Shown here piece after piece: positions 36,072-48,639 of a DNA stretch of 64,000 nt (position 1 is its first letter; every line of letters begins with the position of its first letter). The stretch spans positions 167,501-231,500 of the forward strand of contig JAOTOM010005134.1 in assembly GCA_034440615.1 (NCBI GenBank), read 5' to 3'. A program made the translations under genes and the position numbers. The notes under the pieces are model-generated. The model worked only from the letters and a program-made list of their open reading frames with translations. It made no database searches and had not been told where the DNA came from. Source of the DNA: Ashinkailepas kermadecensis. Lineage: Eukaryota > Arthropoda > Thecostraca > Neolepadidae.

Positions 36072-38306
36072 GCATGAGGTCTGCTCATGTAGATGTACCG
36101 CCACATGAGGTCATGTAGATGTGCCGCCACATGAGGTCTGCTCATGTAGATGTGCCGCCACATGAGGTCATGTAGATGTGCCGCCACATGAGGTCATGTA
36201 GATGTGCCGCCACATGAGGTCATGTAGATGTGCCGCCACATGAGGTCATGTAGATGTGCCGCCACATGAGGTCATGTAGATGTGCCACATGAGGTCATGT
36301 AGATGTGCCGCCACATGAGGTCATGTAGATGTGCCGCCACATGAGGTCATGTAGATGTGCCGCCACATGAGGTCTGCTCATGTAGATGTACCGCCACATG
36401 CGGTCATGTAGATGTGCCGCCACATGAGGTCATGTAGATGTGCCGCCACATGAGGTCATGTAGATGTGCCGCCACATGAGGTCTGCTCATGTAGATGTAC
36501 CGCCACATGAGGTCATGTAGATGTGCCGCCACATGAGGTCATGTAGATGTGCCGCCACATGAGGTCTGCTCATGTAGATGTACCGCCACATGAGGTCATG
36601 TAGATGTGCCGCCACATGAGGTCATGTAGATGTGCCGCCACATGAGGTCTGCTCATGTAGATGTACCGCCACATGAGGTCATGTAGATGTGCCGCCACAT
36701 GAGGTCATGTAGATGTACCGCCACATGAGGTCTGCCATGTCATGTAGATGTACCGCCACATGAGGTCATGTAGATGTGCCGCCACATGAGGTCATGTAGA
36801 TGTGCCGCCACATGAGGTCATGTAGATGTGCCGCCACATGAGGTCATGTAGATGTGCCGCCACATGAGGTCTGCTCATGATGGATGTACCGCCACATGAG
36901 GTCATGTAGATGTGCCGCCACATGAGGTCATGTAGATGTGCCGCCACATGAGGTCATGAGATGTGCCGCCACATGAGGTCATGTAGATGTGCCGCCACAT
37001 GAGGTCATGTAGATGTGCCGCCACATGAGGTCATGTAGATGTGCCGCCACATGAGGTCTGCTCATGTGGATGTACCGCCACATGAGGTCATGTAGATGTG
37101 CCGCCACATGAGGTCATGTAGATGTACCGCCACATGAGGTCATGTAGATGTGCCGCCACATGAGGTCATGTAGATGTGCCGCCACATGAGGTCTGCTCAT
37201 GTGGATGTACCGCCACATGAGGTCATGTAGATGTGCCGCCACATGAGGTCATGTAGATGTGCCGCCACATGAGGTCTGCTCATGTGCCGCCACATGAGGT
37301 CTGCTCATGTGGATGTACCGCCACATGAGGTCATGTAGATGTGCCGCCACATGAGGTCATGTAGATGTACCGCCACATGAGGTCATGTAGATGTACCGCC
37401 ACATGAGGTCATGTAGATGTGCCGCCACATGAGGTCATGTAGATGTACCGCCACATGAGGTCATGTAGATGTACCGCCACATGAGGTCATGTAGATGTGC
37501 CGCCACATGAGGTCATGTAGATGTACCGCCACATGAGGTCATGTAGATGTGCCGCCACATGATGAGCCGCTAGTCTGTGATGTGCCCACATGAGGTCATG
37601 TAGATGTGCCGCCACATGAGGTCATGTAGATGTGCCGCCACATGAGGTCATGTAGATGTGCCGCCACATGAGGTCATGTAGATGTACCGCCACATGAGGT
37701 CATGTAGATGTGCCGCCACATGAGGTCATGTAGATGTACCGCCACATGAGGTCATGTAGATGTACCGCCACATGAGGTCATGTAGATGTGCCGCCACATG
37801 AGGTCATGTAGATGTGCCGCCACATGAGGTCATGTAGATGTGCCGCCACATGAGGTCATGTAGATGTGCCGCCACATGAGGTCATGTAGATGTGCCGCCA
37901 CATGAGGTCATGTAGATGTACCGCCACATGAGGTCATGTAGATGTGCCGCCACATGAGGTCATGTAGATGTACCGCCACATGAGGTCATGTAGATGTGCC
38001 GCCACATGAGGTCATGTAGATGTGCCGCCACATGAGGTCATGTAGATGTGCCGCCACATGAGGTCATGTAGATGTGCCGCCACATGAGGTCATGTAGATG
38101 TGCCGCCACATGAGGTCTGCTCATGTAGATGTGCCGCCACATGAGGTCATGTAGATGTGCCGCCACATGCGGTCATGTAGATGTGCCGCCACATGAGGTC
38201 ATGTAGATGTGCCGCCACATGAGGTCATGTAGATGTGCCGCCACATGAGGTCATGTAGATGTGCCGCCACATGAGGTCATGTAGATGTGCCGCCACATGA
38301 GGTCTC
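36072..38306. repeat. 26-bp satellite array (~84 units) with 31-bp variant and 83-bp higher-order block
   Basis: The basic unit is GAGGTCATGTAGATGTGCCG followed by CCACAT, 26 bases. A 31-base variant with TCTGC inserted after GAGG and TACCGCC instead of TGCCGCC is interspersed. Between ~36360 and 36720 the order 26+26+31 repeats as an 83-bp block, and elsewhere the spacing is irregular. Each junction forms ACATGA-GG-TCATGT, a 6-bp inverted repeat. Every typical unit contains AGGTCA and CACATG. The period is not a multiple of three, so no long open frame arises. Confidence 0.98.
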
Positions 38307-38546
38307 TTCACGTAGAGTGGCTCGTCGCTGGCGGGACCCCAGTGTACTTTCAAATCAGCGAAAACTTTACTTCTATGCCGGAAACAATACAATGAGACTT
38401 CGAACTGTTTGCTATTAATGACCAAACAACCCTTCCAGCAAGAATTATGCGACTTCTTTCTTTCATCTGTGATAATCGTGTGCCGCAAAGTTCAGAATGA
38501 ATGGCCTCAAGCGTCATATTTTGACGAAAACAACATAAATTAATGA

Positions 38547-38760
38547 TTTTAAGACCAGGCTGCTGGTGCCTACATTCGTGCCCCTGGAAGACAATTACCA
38601 AGCATTATACGAAGACTTACTCGATGAGCTTCTCCTAGTCTTGGAATACTTTAATGCAACGTACCTTCAGGATATAAGAGCAAGATGACGAAGACAACCA
38701 AGCACCACCCAGGCTTCCAACGGCACTTTGGAATCAACATGAGACAAATCGAAATTGGGA
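38547..38760 (+). pseudogene. MULE-type transposase C-terminal remnant
   Basis: One frame reads RLLVPTFVPLEDNYQALYED and LLDELLLVLEYFNATYLQDI before a TGA; after a frame change comes APPRLPTALWNQHETN. The order aromatic/proline-rich FVP, then an acidic helix, then YF---Y(I/L)G/D-R-R, then (R)PP-FP--LWN---, is that of the C-terminal part of MULE-type transposases with FLYWCH-associated heads in animals. No catalytic core is present upstream, since the 26-bp satellite abuts it. The similarity is by eye and short. Confidence 0.42.
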
Positions 38761-38869
38761 TCTGCAAATCATTGGCGACTTGCTTAGACTCTTTGCAAAT
38801 GATCTTGCAAGTTCCTTCATGGCCATTCAATTTCTTACGTGGATGATGACCACAGTTTTCGTTGGGCGT

Positions 38870-39420
38870 TATCTGAACGACTTCTGAGAGCTCAAAATTC
38901 AGCTTGAAAATTCGCTCCAAACACTTCAAAGTTGGTTTCCATTAAACTAACTCAAAAGAAGGCTGAAAAGCTCATTTTGTCACCATTGGATCAAAGAACT
39001 CCGTCAGAAGGCATAAATATTTCTTTTTCAAGGTGTTGACAATGTTATTCGACCCTCAAAACCATCAAAATACTCGGCACTACATTCAATCCTGTACTAT
39101 TTTGGGATTTTATATATAAATGGTAGCTCAAATATGTTTCGGAGCGCTCATCGTTCTTAACAGAACGCGACATCACTTCAGCCCCAAAGCACTGCACCTC
39201 CACATCCAAGCACACATATTCACGCACATATCATACTGCCTACGAGTATGGCATGGAGGCACAACTTAATCAAAATTAATGCACATGGTTATTGCATTTT
39301 GCCTCCAAAATAACTCCAGTCATCGAAAACAAGATCAGACCCAAACAACCATAGAATCTCTACACCGGGAGACACTTCAGAACCGTCATTATTCTTTAAA
39401 AAAAAACACTCAGAGATCTT
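38870..39420 (+). pseudogene. LINE reverse transcriptase remnant (RT C-terminal part)
   Basis: Fragments in shifting frames keep the order of a CR1/Jockey-like RT after the catalytic core: LKIQLENSLQTLQSWF (~38893), LTQKKAEKLILSPLDQRTPS (~38948), TLKTIKILGTTFNPVLFWDF (~39051), and FTHISYCLRVWHGG (~39210). These correspond to the family's L--L--WF--N-L-(L)N--K-E-(L)(I)(F), then K-LG(V/I)-(F/L)D, then (H)L-YC---WG. Numerous stops and frameshifts; a dead copy. Confidence 0.5.
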
Positions 39421-40562
39421 GTTGTCCTATTCAATTATGACAGCATTATGATACTCCCCGCAGAATTCTTCCAAAGAAGTTCTTTGAAAAGCACAGCTAC
39501 GCTTCTAACGTTCTTTTGAAGGGAAAACATGGAGGCAGCGATAATAAATGAATCGCAAACAGATCACCATTCATTTGTAAGACCGGTGGGATCAGAACGG
39601 ATTCTTTTGACACACTGTGATGTGCTATTCACATCGAAAAGGTTCGTCGGAAGACCCGGCTTAGTTTCTGGTGAAAGAATCACATCATTTCTGATGCTTC
39701 GCCTCTTTTTGCACTACCGAAATGGGACTCAAGCCTATTTTATGCAGTATTCTGAAGCACATCCCACGTCACATTCAACAGCAATTCGTGGACTGAAGTT
39801 GTTGGATACGGCTATATCTATTTTTTAGACTTGCCAAACCAAGACTCAGGGAATGCCATGTTCTGCAGCGAATTGAAATGAAGATACCTGACGAATCTCT
39901 CCAATTATCTCTTGCCGCGCACTTAGCCACAGATCGAGCCGGTTACTTCTTCACCGACCGATATTTAGTCGCATGTTATATTGCTGGGTGCTGACTGGTG
40001 CGCCTCAACTCGTGCTGTTTGCATTGCACACAGCTCGCCACTTATCATCAGCTGAGTCACCTTCCACACCCACGTCGGCTTCGCCTTCCATGTTAAAAAA
40101 TGGCGTACTCGCGCGCACGCGCGCGTCTTCGTTAGTTGTTGCGGTTTAAGGGCGCGTCGACCATTTCGTTGATCATATTGCGCATGCTCGCGTCTTCATG
40201 CGCACCATGGGTGTGGTGCTAAACCTAAAAAAAAACCTGTCCCATAATCTTACACAAGATTCACCATTTTAATCAGCACCCTCAACATCACCAAGTAAAA
40301 GACTAAAAACATGCCTTTCAAAAGACATACTAGTGCATTTCTCGCAGTAGGCGACGCTCTTCACATGAAGGTTTTTGGCTGTTCTTTAGTACGAAGATTA
40401 AGCAGTCTTAGAGGTTGCACGTGGTTGCACGAGGTTGCACGAGGTTCTGGTGAAAGACGTTGCACGTGCTCAGGGCAAGTCCTTAAATACTTCGGTGGGG
40501 TTATTAAAAGAGCATTTCGCCATAGTTCTTCCAAGCATTTATCGGTGTACGATGGGCCATAA
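39421..40562. other. Decayed sequence between two LINE-like fragments
   Basis: A 99-codon plus frame (39529-39828) could belong to the same relic but is not recognisable. A 12-bp repeat GAGGTTGCACG(A/T) occurs four times at ~40411-40450. A CG-rich run lies near 40112-40126. Confidence 0.35.
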
Positions 40563-40811
40563 TTGAGAAGCTCATTATTCAGCGTGATTGCATCAAGATC
40601 TTCCCGCATTTATAATGCAAAGTCACCCCTAATGCCCTCCAGTCTGTGTCCACCAAGTGCAGCGAAATCACAGTCTGTGAGGCATGGGTGTCCAGTCGAC
40701 CTTCAGCTGCATTTGTCACGTTGTGCACTGAAAACGACGGAGTTGGCTTTCCTTTGCAGTGCAGCAAAAATCTGGAACACTGCCGCATGCCATTACTGCT
40801 CACAGATTTAG
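40563..40811 (+). pseudogene. Possible LINE ORF2 3'-terminal remnant
   Basis: The last third of this 82-codon frame reads LSRCALKTTELAFLCSAAKI followed by WNTA. It fits the terminal motif of many CR1/Jockey/RTE ORF2 proteins, in which a basic run (R-----R-) precedes F--(S/A)A---WN-L. It lies ~1.1 kb downstream of the RT remnant on the same strand, which is consistent with one decayed element. The motif is short and the call is tentative. Confidence 0.35.
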
Positions 40812-42497
40812 TAAAAGCTTTAGGCGTTGCTTGGCAAGGCGTCTGACACAAAGCTAATACAATCCTATCACACCGGGAAAATTGAGTAGCGAATGTGTGT
40901 TTCATTCTCCTAGCATATATTCCCACCTGGTGTCTTTAATTGGCATCTCCCCACTACTTTCTGAAGGATTTATTCCCACCTGTAGATCACATTATTGCAT
41001 TATAGTGTTGTTTTTCACTCGTTTTTAAATGTGGTGGAGAGTTATATTGTTATGTATGACAAGATGCCTGAAAATCCTACTGGATTTTAAACGTATTTAC
41101 TCGGAATGCATGGAATGCATTCCTATACCTAAATGCATGGAACAACGACTGCGAACAAATAGGAGTTCGACCTGTGAATGACAGCACCCTTACGCTACCT
41201 TTCACAGCATGCCGATATTCTATGAACACATTTTTTGCTTATCCATTCACCGAACTGCTTGCATTCGTTCATATTGTTTCGCAAAGGCATACGTCCCAAT
41301 TGCGCCATGCTTGACATGCGGTAATCTCGCCCATTATTACAACTTGGAGACAACGGTTCAGGAAGTTGCTGATGTACACATAGTTAACCTGCGATTCGTT
41401 ACTGTCCGAAGTAAAAAAAAAGCACCTCTTCTGTTGTTTAATCATTCACACCACAACATTACGAGTTCAAGCAATACGTCGTATGTTCGAAAAGTAAGGA
41501 GAAAATGCTGACAAACATTTTAGTGCAGCGGCACCAAAAACACACTCAGCAGCCCCCAAAGTACTCTCCTCTCGCATCCACACACCAGCCAAAGCGGCTC
41601 TCCCGCTGCGGGAAGCGTGCAACACTGACGTTTCCTTTAATTCGCCAGCGTCCTCCGTTTGGGGACGCGAGGGAGCTACACCCCCCTCCCCACCGCAGTG
41701 GCGCAGGTGGCGAAACGCCGTGCACGGGTCAGGGCTAATTTAGCACATGTAAAACAGCCAGAGAACATCCAAGCTGAATTAAAGTCATCAGCCGTGGGCG
41801 TTGCCATTTCATTGCTAAAAGGTATGCCGGAACATACCGGGCGCGGATAAAAGCTGGCTGGATACAAAGCATGAAACAATACATCTCAAAGTATGTCAGC
41901 TATCGTAGGAAGAGGACTAGAGTAGACTAGAGTAGATTGGGGAGACTAGACGTGTGACATGGATAGCTTACCGCTCCGAATCCCTTTGCGGAGCATTGTG
42001 TATGGCGTGCAAAAAAAGAGATAATTTGGCAAACAAATATGGCAGGACAATTCACGTTGGAAACGTATTTTGACTAGCACGTGAATCCAAGCGTTACAAA
42101 TGTATCGTTAGATGAACGGGAAAGTCGGCTTTTATGCAGGCTTAAATGTCATGCCCTCACTCAGTCTCAAACCATTCCCGTTGTGCGACGTCGGTTTAGA
42201 ATACCACTTCGCACTTCGCATCCGAGTTACGTGTTTAAATGTGAGGCCTGGAAGGTCAGCGGCATACAAGGCATACCACGAGTTAATGTGGACAGATATC
42301 TACCACGAACTCTCCAAGAAGTGCTTGCCGTAGCGGCTCCATTGCCATGCATGTCCTTTATAAATTCAAGCATAATATTCACCCAACACGCATTGAATGC
42401 ATATCCTCGTTTCAGATGACTGGCGCGTCTATCCCCATATTCAACTGGTACACATTGGTAACTGCTTAGACCGCCTTTGACTTCCGTTCTGAGCTTG
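40812..42497. other. Unique sequence, nothing recognised
   Basis: Short frames on both strands without recognisable domains. A small CTAGAGTAGA repeat lies near 41918-41940. Confidence 0.4.
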
Positions 42498-42712
42498 CTT
42501 GGTGAACGTTGGTCACATGTGTGGCTGGCCTGTAGCAGTGTAGCACCATCCTTGAGCGATCCGTCACAACTACTTGGTGAACGTTGGCCGCATGTGTGGC
42601 TGGCCTGTAGCAGTGTAGCACTATCCTCCGATCCGTCACAACTACTTGGTGAACGTTGGACACATGTGTGGCTGGCCTGTAGCAGTGTAGCACCATCTTA
42701 AAAGCGATCCGT
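42498..42712. repeat. 72/75-bp tandem repeat (3 copies)
   Basis: CTTGGTGAACGTTGG begins copies at 42498, 42573 and 42645. Each contains GTGTGGCTGGCCTGTAGCAG. The second copy lacks three bases. Confidence 0.93.
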
Positions 42713-42785
42713 CACCACCAACCGGCCATCTTGTTGGCACGCTTTTAATCCGAGTGGGACACATGGCGAGTGAAAAGTTGCTTAA

Positions 42786-43294
42786 AGGAAACTAACCACC
42801 TCGCCGAAATTCTGCAATCATACTAATTAGGGGTATTGGCACCTGTAAATGATGAATATGACATTGGTTTTGCGAAATATTATGCCCATACTTCAAAAAC
42901 GGGATTTTGGAAAGTTTTTTCTTTTGATCATAGGCCTCTAAAGGTTCGCCTTTAGGTTTCATTAAAGTTTAATTAATTTAATTTAATTAAATTTTAATTA
43001 AATTTAAATTTAATTTCATAACAGCCTTTAGGTTTAATTAGGTTTAATTAGGTTTCATTAAATAAAAGGTTTAATTTCCATTGAAATGCTGTTTGCTTCA
43101 TATGCTTCCATATGAAGGAATTTTCACAACGCCCACCGAGTCTGTCCATGTCCCAAAACCGATGATAAAAGGCCTTATAACTTCGGCTGGAAGGTGTTTT
43201 GGACCAAACGGAGTATGAGGTAAGTAATTTCTCAACGTGGTCTTCAAAACTGCTATCTCAGTTAAAATCCCATTATAAAGGTGGTTAGTTTCCT
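42786..43294. mobile_element. TTAA-flanked TIR element (~0.51 kb), Kolobok- or piggyBac-type MITE
   Basis: AGGAAACTAACCACCT at 42786-42801 has a perfect 16-bp reverse complement at 43279-43294. Both ends are flanked by TTAA (42782-42785 and 43295-43298), the strict target duplication of the piggyBac and Kolobok superfamilies. The terminal AG- is less like the CCY ends of piggyBac, so Kolobok is the slightly better guess. The centre contains an AATT-rich, repeat-like stretch (~42955-43075) and no transposase: non-autonomous. Confidence 0.85.
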
Positions 43295-43298
43295 TTAA

Positions 43299-44343
43299 TA
43301 GATTCGTCAATCTATATAAGTACAAATATGGTTAAAACAGCACTTCATCAGTTTTGAGCTCCACTTCTGCGTTAGCAGTCATCAATCACTCCAACCCATT
43401 TCCACCCCCATGGCGTGCCTAAGGCTCTGGCGAGGCAAGATCGCTGTATCTTCGGACATTTCTACCTAAGCAGAGACGCATACTTTGCTTAAATACTTAA
43501 ACACACTTGTGTGTTACGTACTGGACACAAGCAAGGCTGATTTAGGAACTGAGTATGCGCATCATCTTCTGAATGTTGGCCACATGCCTCCCAGATAAGT
43601 AAGTTTTGAAACAACCGAAAACTTGTTATATATCAACTCCGCTGAGGTCCGATGCTAGCTAAGTGTCCACTGGTCGTCATATTTCTAGTGACATGGGCGG
43701 TCACTGACTTGCCTAAGCTGGTCACATTGAGCATCATTTTACTCATGAGAGGTCACTCTATTCGTTGTCCTTTTAATTCCTGTACGTTGGTGTTTTTTTT
43801 GCCAACAACAGTGCAGTGCATCCCTTCATTCTTAGAGTCATGGGATTCGAATGTCGAATAAATGCAAGGACACCGATAAAAATGCACAGCAATATAGTTA
43901 TGCTCTTTTGGTGTTACTGACACCTTCCTTCCTACCGGCACCTTCCTTCTCTAAGCATGCCAGTGACATCAGAGTTTATTATCAGGCGAGTTTGGACTCC
44001 GCTGACTATACTTCACCAGCGACTTGTTGTCAGACTGAAAGTTGCCGCCAAGCATAACCTGATAACGATAACGACACATCCACTTTCTGTGCCGTGCAAA
44101 TATGGCTTCGCTTCCCTTCCGAAATGACAAACTTTGAACAAGATTAGACACGCTCTGCGCCGGCGGCGTCACCCGTCCGACCAGAGGAGTGACCCTCTAC
44201 CACAGCCGGCCGTGCGTCGGCAGTATATGAACACTGTCGATTTCGACAAGCCTCCACGGCCATAACTCATCCACGGGCCATTTCTCAGCGTTCCGCTCGA
44301 GCTCTCCAGGAAAAAGCGGCGCGATTCTGTGGCGGCCGATTCA
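43299..44343. other. Unique sequence, nothing recognised
   Basis: No domain or element end recognised. GC content rises after ~44160 toward the 35/37-bp satellite. Confidence 0.4.
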
Positions 44344-46617
44344 CCACCGGCTGAGTACCGTCCGCCGACCACTCAGTACCAGCGGCTGAGTACCGTCCGC
44401 GACCACTCAGTACCAGCGGCTGAGAGGACCGTCCGCCGACCATTCAGTACCAGCGGCTGAGAGGACCGTCCGCCGACCACTCAGTACCACCAGCTGAGTA
44501 CCGTCCGCCGACCACTCAGTACCAGCGGCTGAGAGGACCGTCCGCCGACCACTCAGTACCAGCGGCTGAGTACTGTCCTCCGACCACTCAGTACCAGCGG
44601 CTGAGGACCGTCCACCGACCACTCAGTACCAGCGGCTGAGGACCGTCCACCGACCACTCAGTACCAGCGGCTGAGAGGACCGTCCGCCCACCACTCAGTA
44701 CCAGCGGCTGAGGACCGTCCGCCGACCACTCAGTACCAGCGGCTGAGAGGACCGTCCGCCGACCACTCAGTACCAGCGGCTGAGTACCTTCCGCCGACCA
44801 CTCAGTACCAGCGGCTGAGAGGACCGTCCGCCGACCACTCAGTACCAGCGGCTGAGAGGACCGTCCGCCGACCACTCAGTACCAGCGGCTGAGAGGACCG
44901 TCCGCCGACCACTCAGTACCAACGGCTGAGTACCGTCCAGCGACCACTCAGCACCAGCGGCTGAGAGGACTGTCCGTCGACCATTCAGTACCAGCGGCTG
45001 AGTACCGTCCGCCGACCACTCAGTACCAGCGGCTGAGTACCGTCCGCCGACCACTCAGTACCAGCGGCTGAGAGGACCGTCCGCCGACCACTCAGTACCA
45101 GCGGCTGAGTACCGTCCGCCGACCATTCAGTACCAGCGGCTGAGAGGACCGTCCGCCGACCACTCAGTACCAGCGGCTGAGAGGACCGTCCGCCGACCAC
45201 TCAGTACCAGCGGCTGAGTACCTGTCCTCCGACCACTCAGTACCAACGGCTGAGAGGACCGTCCGCCGACCATTCAGTACCAGCGGCTGAGAGGACCGTC
45301 CGCCGACCACTCAGTACCAGCGGCTGAGAGGACCGTCCGCCGACCATTCAGTACCAGCGGCTGAGAGGACCGTCCGCCGACCACTCAGTACCAACGGCTG
45401 AGAGGACCGTCCGCCGACCACTCAGTACCAGCGGCTGAGTACTGTCCTCCGACCACTCAGTACCAGCGGCTGAGAGGACCGTCCGCCGACCATTCAGTAC
45501 CAGCGGCTGAGAGGACCGTCCACCGACCACTCAGTACCAGCGGCTGAGAGGACCGTCCGCCGACCACTCAGTACCAGCGGCTGAGAGGACCGTCCGCCGA
45601 CCACTCAGTACCAGCGGCTGAGTACTGTCCTCCGACCACTCAGTACCAACGGCTGAGTACCGTCCGCCGACCATTCAGTACCAGCGGCTGAGAGGACCGT
45701 CCGCCGACCACTCAGTACCAGCGGCTGAGAGGACCGTCCGCCGACCACTCAGTACCAGCGGCTGAGAGGACCGTCCGCCGACCACTCAGTACCACCAGCT
45801 GAGTACCGTCCGCCGACCACTCAGTACCAACGGCTGAGTACCTTCCGCCGACCACTCAGTACCAGCGGCTGAGTACCTTCCGCCGACCACTCAGTACCAG
45901 CGGCTGAGTACCTTCCTCCGACCACTCAGTACCAGCGGCTGAGAGGACCGTCCACCGACCATTCAGTACCAACGGCTGAGAGGACCGTCCACCGACCACT
46001 CAGTACCAGCGGCTGAGAGGACCGTCCGCCGACCGCTCAGTACCAGCGGCTGAGAGGACCGTCCGCCCACCACTCAGTACCAGCGGCTGAGAGGACCGTC
46101 CGCCGACCATTCAGTACCAGCGGCTGAGTACCGTCCACCGACCACTCAGTACCAACGGCTGAGAGGACCGTCCGCCGACCACTCAGTACCAGCGGCTGAG
46201 TACCGTCCACCGACCACTCAGTACCAGCGGCTAGACGTCCGCCGACCACTCAGTACCACCGGCTGAGAGGACCGTCCGCCGACCATTCAGTACCAGCGGC
46301 TGAGAGGACCGTCCGCCGACCACTCAGTACCAGCGGCTGAGAGGACCGTCCGCCGACCACTCAGTACCAGCGGCTGAGTACCGTCCGCCGACCACTCAGT
46401 ACCAGCGGCTGAGAGGACCGTCCGCCGACCATTCAGTACCAACGGCTGAGAGGACCGTCCGCCGACCATTCAGTACCAGCGGCTGAGAGGACCGTCCGCC
46501 GACCACTCAGTACCAACGGCTGAGAGGACCGTCCGCCGACCACTCAGTACCAGCGGCTGAGTACCGTCCGCCGACCACTCAGCACCAGCGGCTGAGAGGA
46601 CCGTCCGTCGACCACGC
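44344..46617. repeat. 35/37-bp satellite array (~62 units)
   Basis: Units contain CCGCCGACCACTCAGTACC and AGCGGCTGAG followed either by TACCGT (35 bases) or AGGACCGT (37 bases). The two length classes alternate irregularly. ACTCAG and CTGAG(T) flank TACCAGCGG, giving each unit a small inverted repeat. Since 35+37 is 72, pairs of units restore reading frame and produce GTEWSADG/SGRRTVLSA peptide repeats on the minus strand, which are not evidence of coding. Confidence 0.97.
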
Positions 46618-46667
46618 GCCGGCGGCTCATACTCAGCCTCTTCAATCTGTACACTGTCACATAGACG

Positions 46668-46990
<323 letters not shown>

Positions 46991-48639
46991 AAGAACGAGG
47001 TAAGAAATAAGTGGGACGTGTGAATATGGCGTCTGTGTGGTGAGGAAATGGATGCCCCGTTTCCTATCAACTTCTAACATTCCCTCCGCTATTTGCAGAA
47101 GTCGCATTCTTCATTACTCATTTCGTTTCGGCTTCAATGGTCTTAGTCGGGGAAATTGGTGAAAAAGCTACACAGGAGGGAATCGTAAAAGAAAATTGGT
47201 CGCGCGTTAATTGTCCCGGAGGTCCTATAGCAAGGCGGGCTGGCGCTCCGCCGAGATGACATTTCATCCCCGGGAGAGGAAGGCAACAGCTGGCGACCAA
47301 GTCGGCAGATTTTCCTGGATCACAGAGTTCTCTCGTTCATCGTCATCTTGTCCTTCTGGCTTACTTCACCACAGGTCACATTTTCTCTCCTTACTTTTGC
47401 TGTTGTTTCTCTCTTGCTCTCGATCTCTTTCTCTTTCTTCGTTCTCCATCTTTCTCTCGGTCTTCCTCGTTATAACTCCCAATCTGACATCTGAACAAGG
47501 TTGAGCTGGAATACATATCAATCAAAGTTCTGAATTGTAACTCGCCTGTTAAGAGGGGGGGGACTGAGGGATCCATAGCTGCATACGTCTCTTCTGGGGT
47601 TCATGTCTTATCAGCTCATCATGCTCCGCCTCGCCCAGCCACGACCTGACCCGACACGACCCGTCCAACACCTGTCGAGTGGCACAGCATCCCCCATTAC
47701 TACACCCAAGTAGTGAGACCAGGGGTGTTGTTTTGTATGGTTTGGGAGGGGAATATGCCCCCCCCTCCCAATGCTCAATTTTTTCCCTCCAATAGTGACT
47801 TTTCCCCCCCCCCCCAAACCCCAATATGAAATGGAAATGGGCATGCAGCGAAAAGCATGCAACTGCGGGCTGCGATCGGAGCGGGAGCGCCGATGACCCT
47901 GCCGATGGCTCCGCCGATGGTCCTGGAAATAGTGAAGTCTGCCCATTCACTCTGGTGACCTGTCACTCAGGACGGTTTCCAGGCGACTGACCGTCACCAT
48001 TAACGTCGCGACTATACCCTGTAGTGTGGTCAGCGTACTGGTGTCCGGAGACACTGAGCCGACTGGCACCGTCTGCGCTGCTGAGTATCCTACCGCCATT
48101 GCTGACACCAGACTTGAAGCCGAGGCTTCCAAGAATCTGTCAGCTGCGGTGGCCAGTTAGCCCAGAGGAGCTTCCTCTGAAAACAGCGATAATGCTGCCC
48201 AAGCTGCCTGCGGCAGCCGTTGAAGTTAGTTTTCAATTGCTCACGGTCGTGTAGGGCATCTCCTGCTGTACCCAGTACGGAGTGCTTGCGCAGGAGCAGC
48301 TGGAACGGCTGCTGGTCTACGAGCTGTTGGCGGGGATCTAGGGCTACCAGGAGGGCCACTCGCGATTGCGCCAACCTACGCCTCAAGGCGTCAATAAGGG
48401 CCACGAATCTGGGCGTCTGGGCCTAAATAATATCCACACCTGCGTTGTGATCGACACAGAAAGGCTTGCTACCAGCAGGTCGAACTTGGTGCTGTCTTCT
48501 TGGATTCCGGTCACCCGGAACGCACAGTCCGTCTGTGTCGGCTTGATGTCTGTCTTCTCCGGAAGAAAGATAAAACTGATAGCCTGAACGCGGCCAGCTG
48601 CTGGCGTGCAAATGCAGGAGTCAGGAGCAGATAAAATTG
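46991..48639. other. Mixed sequence with an unrecognised minus-strand coding-like stretch
   Basis: C-rich runs lie at ~47760-47820. On the minus strand between ~48430 and 47600, fragments in changing frames look protein-like: LIDALRRRLAQSRVALLVAL (~48398-48339), then ASASSLVSAMAVGYSAAQTV (~48125). The helical, leucine/arginine-rich style could be a decayed retroelement gag, but I cannot name a family. Nothing else recognised. Confidence 0.3.

Noticed and set aside
36072..38306. CRISPR-like array of regular repeats
   Set aside because: Units are contiguous with no unique spacers, and the genome is eukaryotic; it is a satellite.
41209..41511. Possible 100-codon gene
   Set aside because: No recognisable domain, no codon-bias or homology cue, and no splice context visible; left as unannotated sequence.
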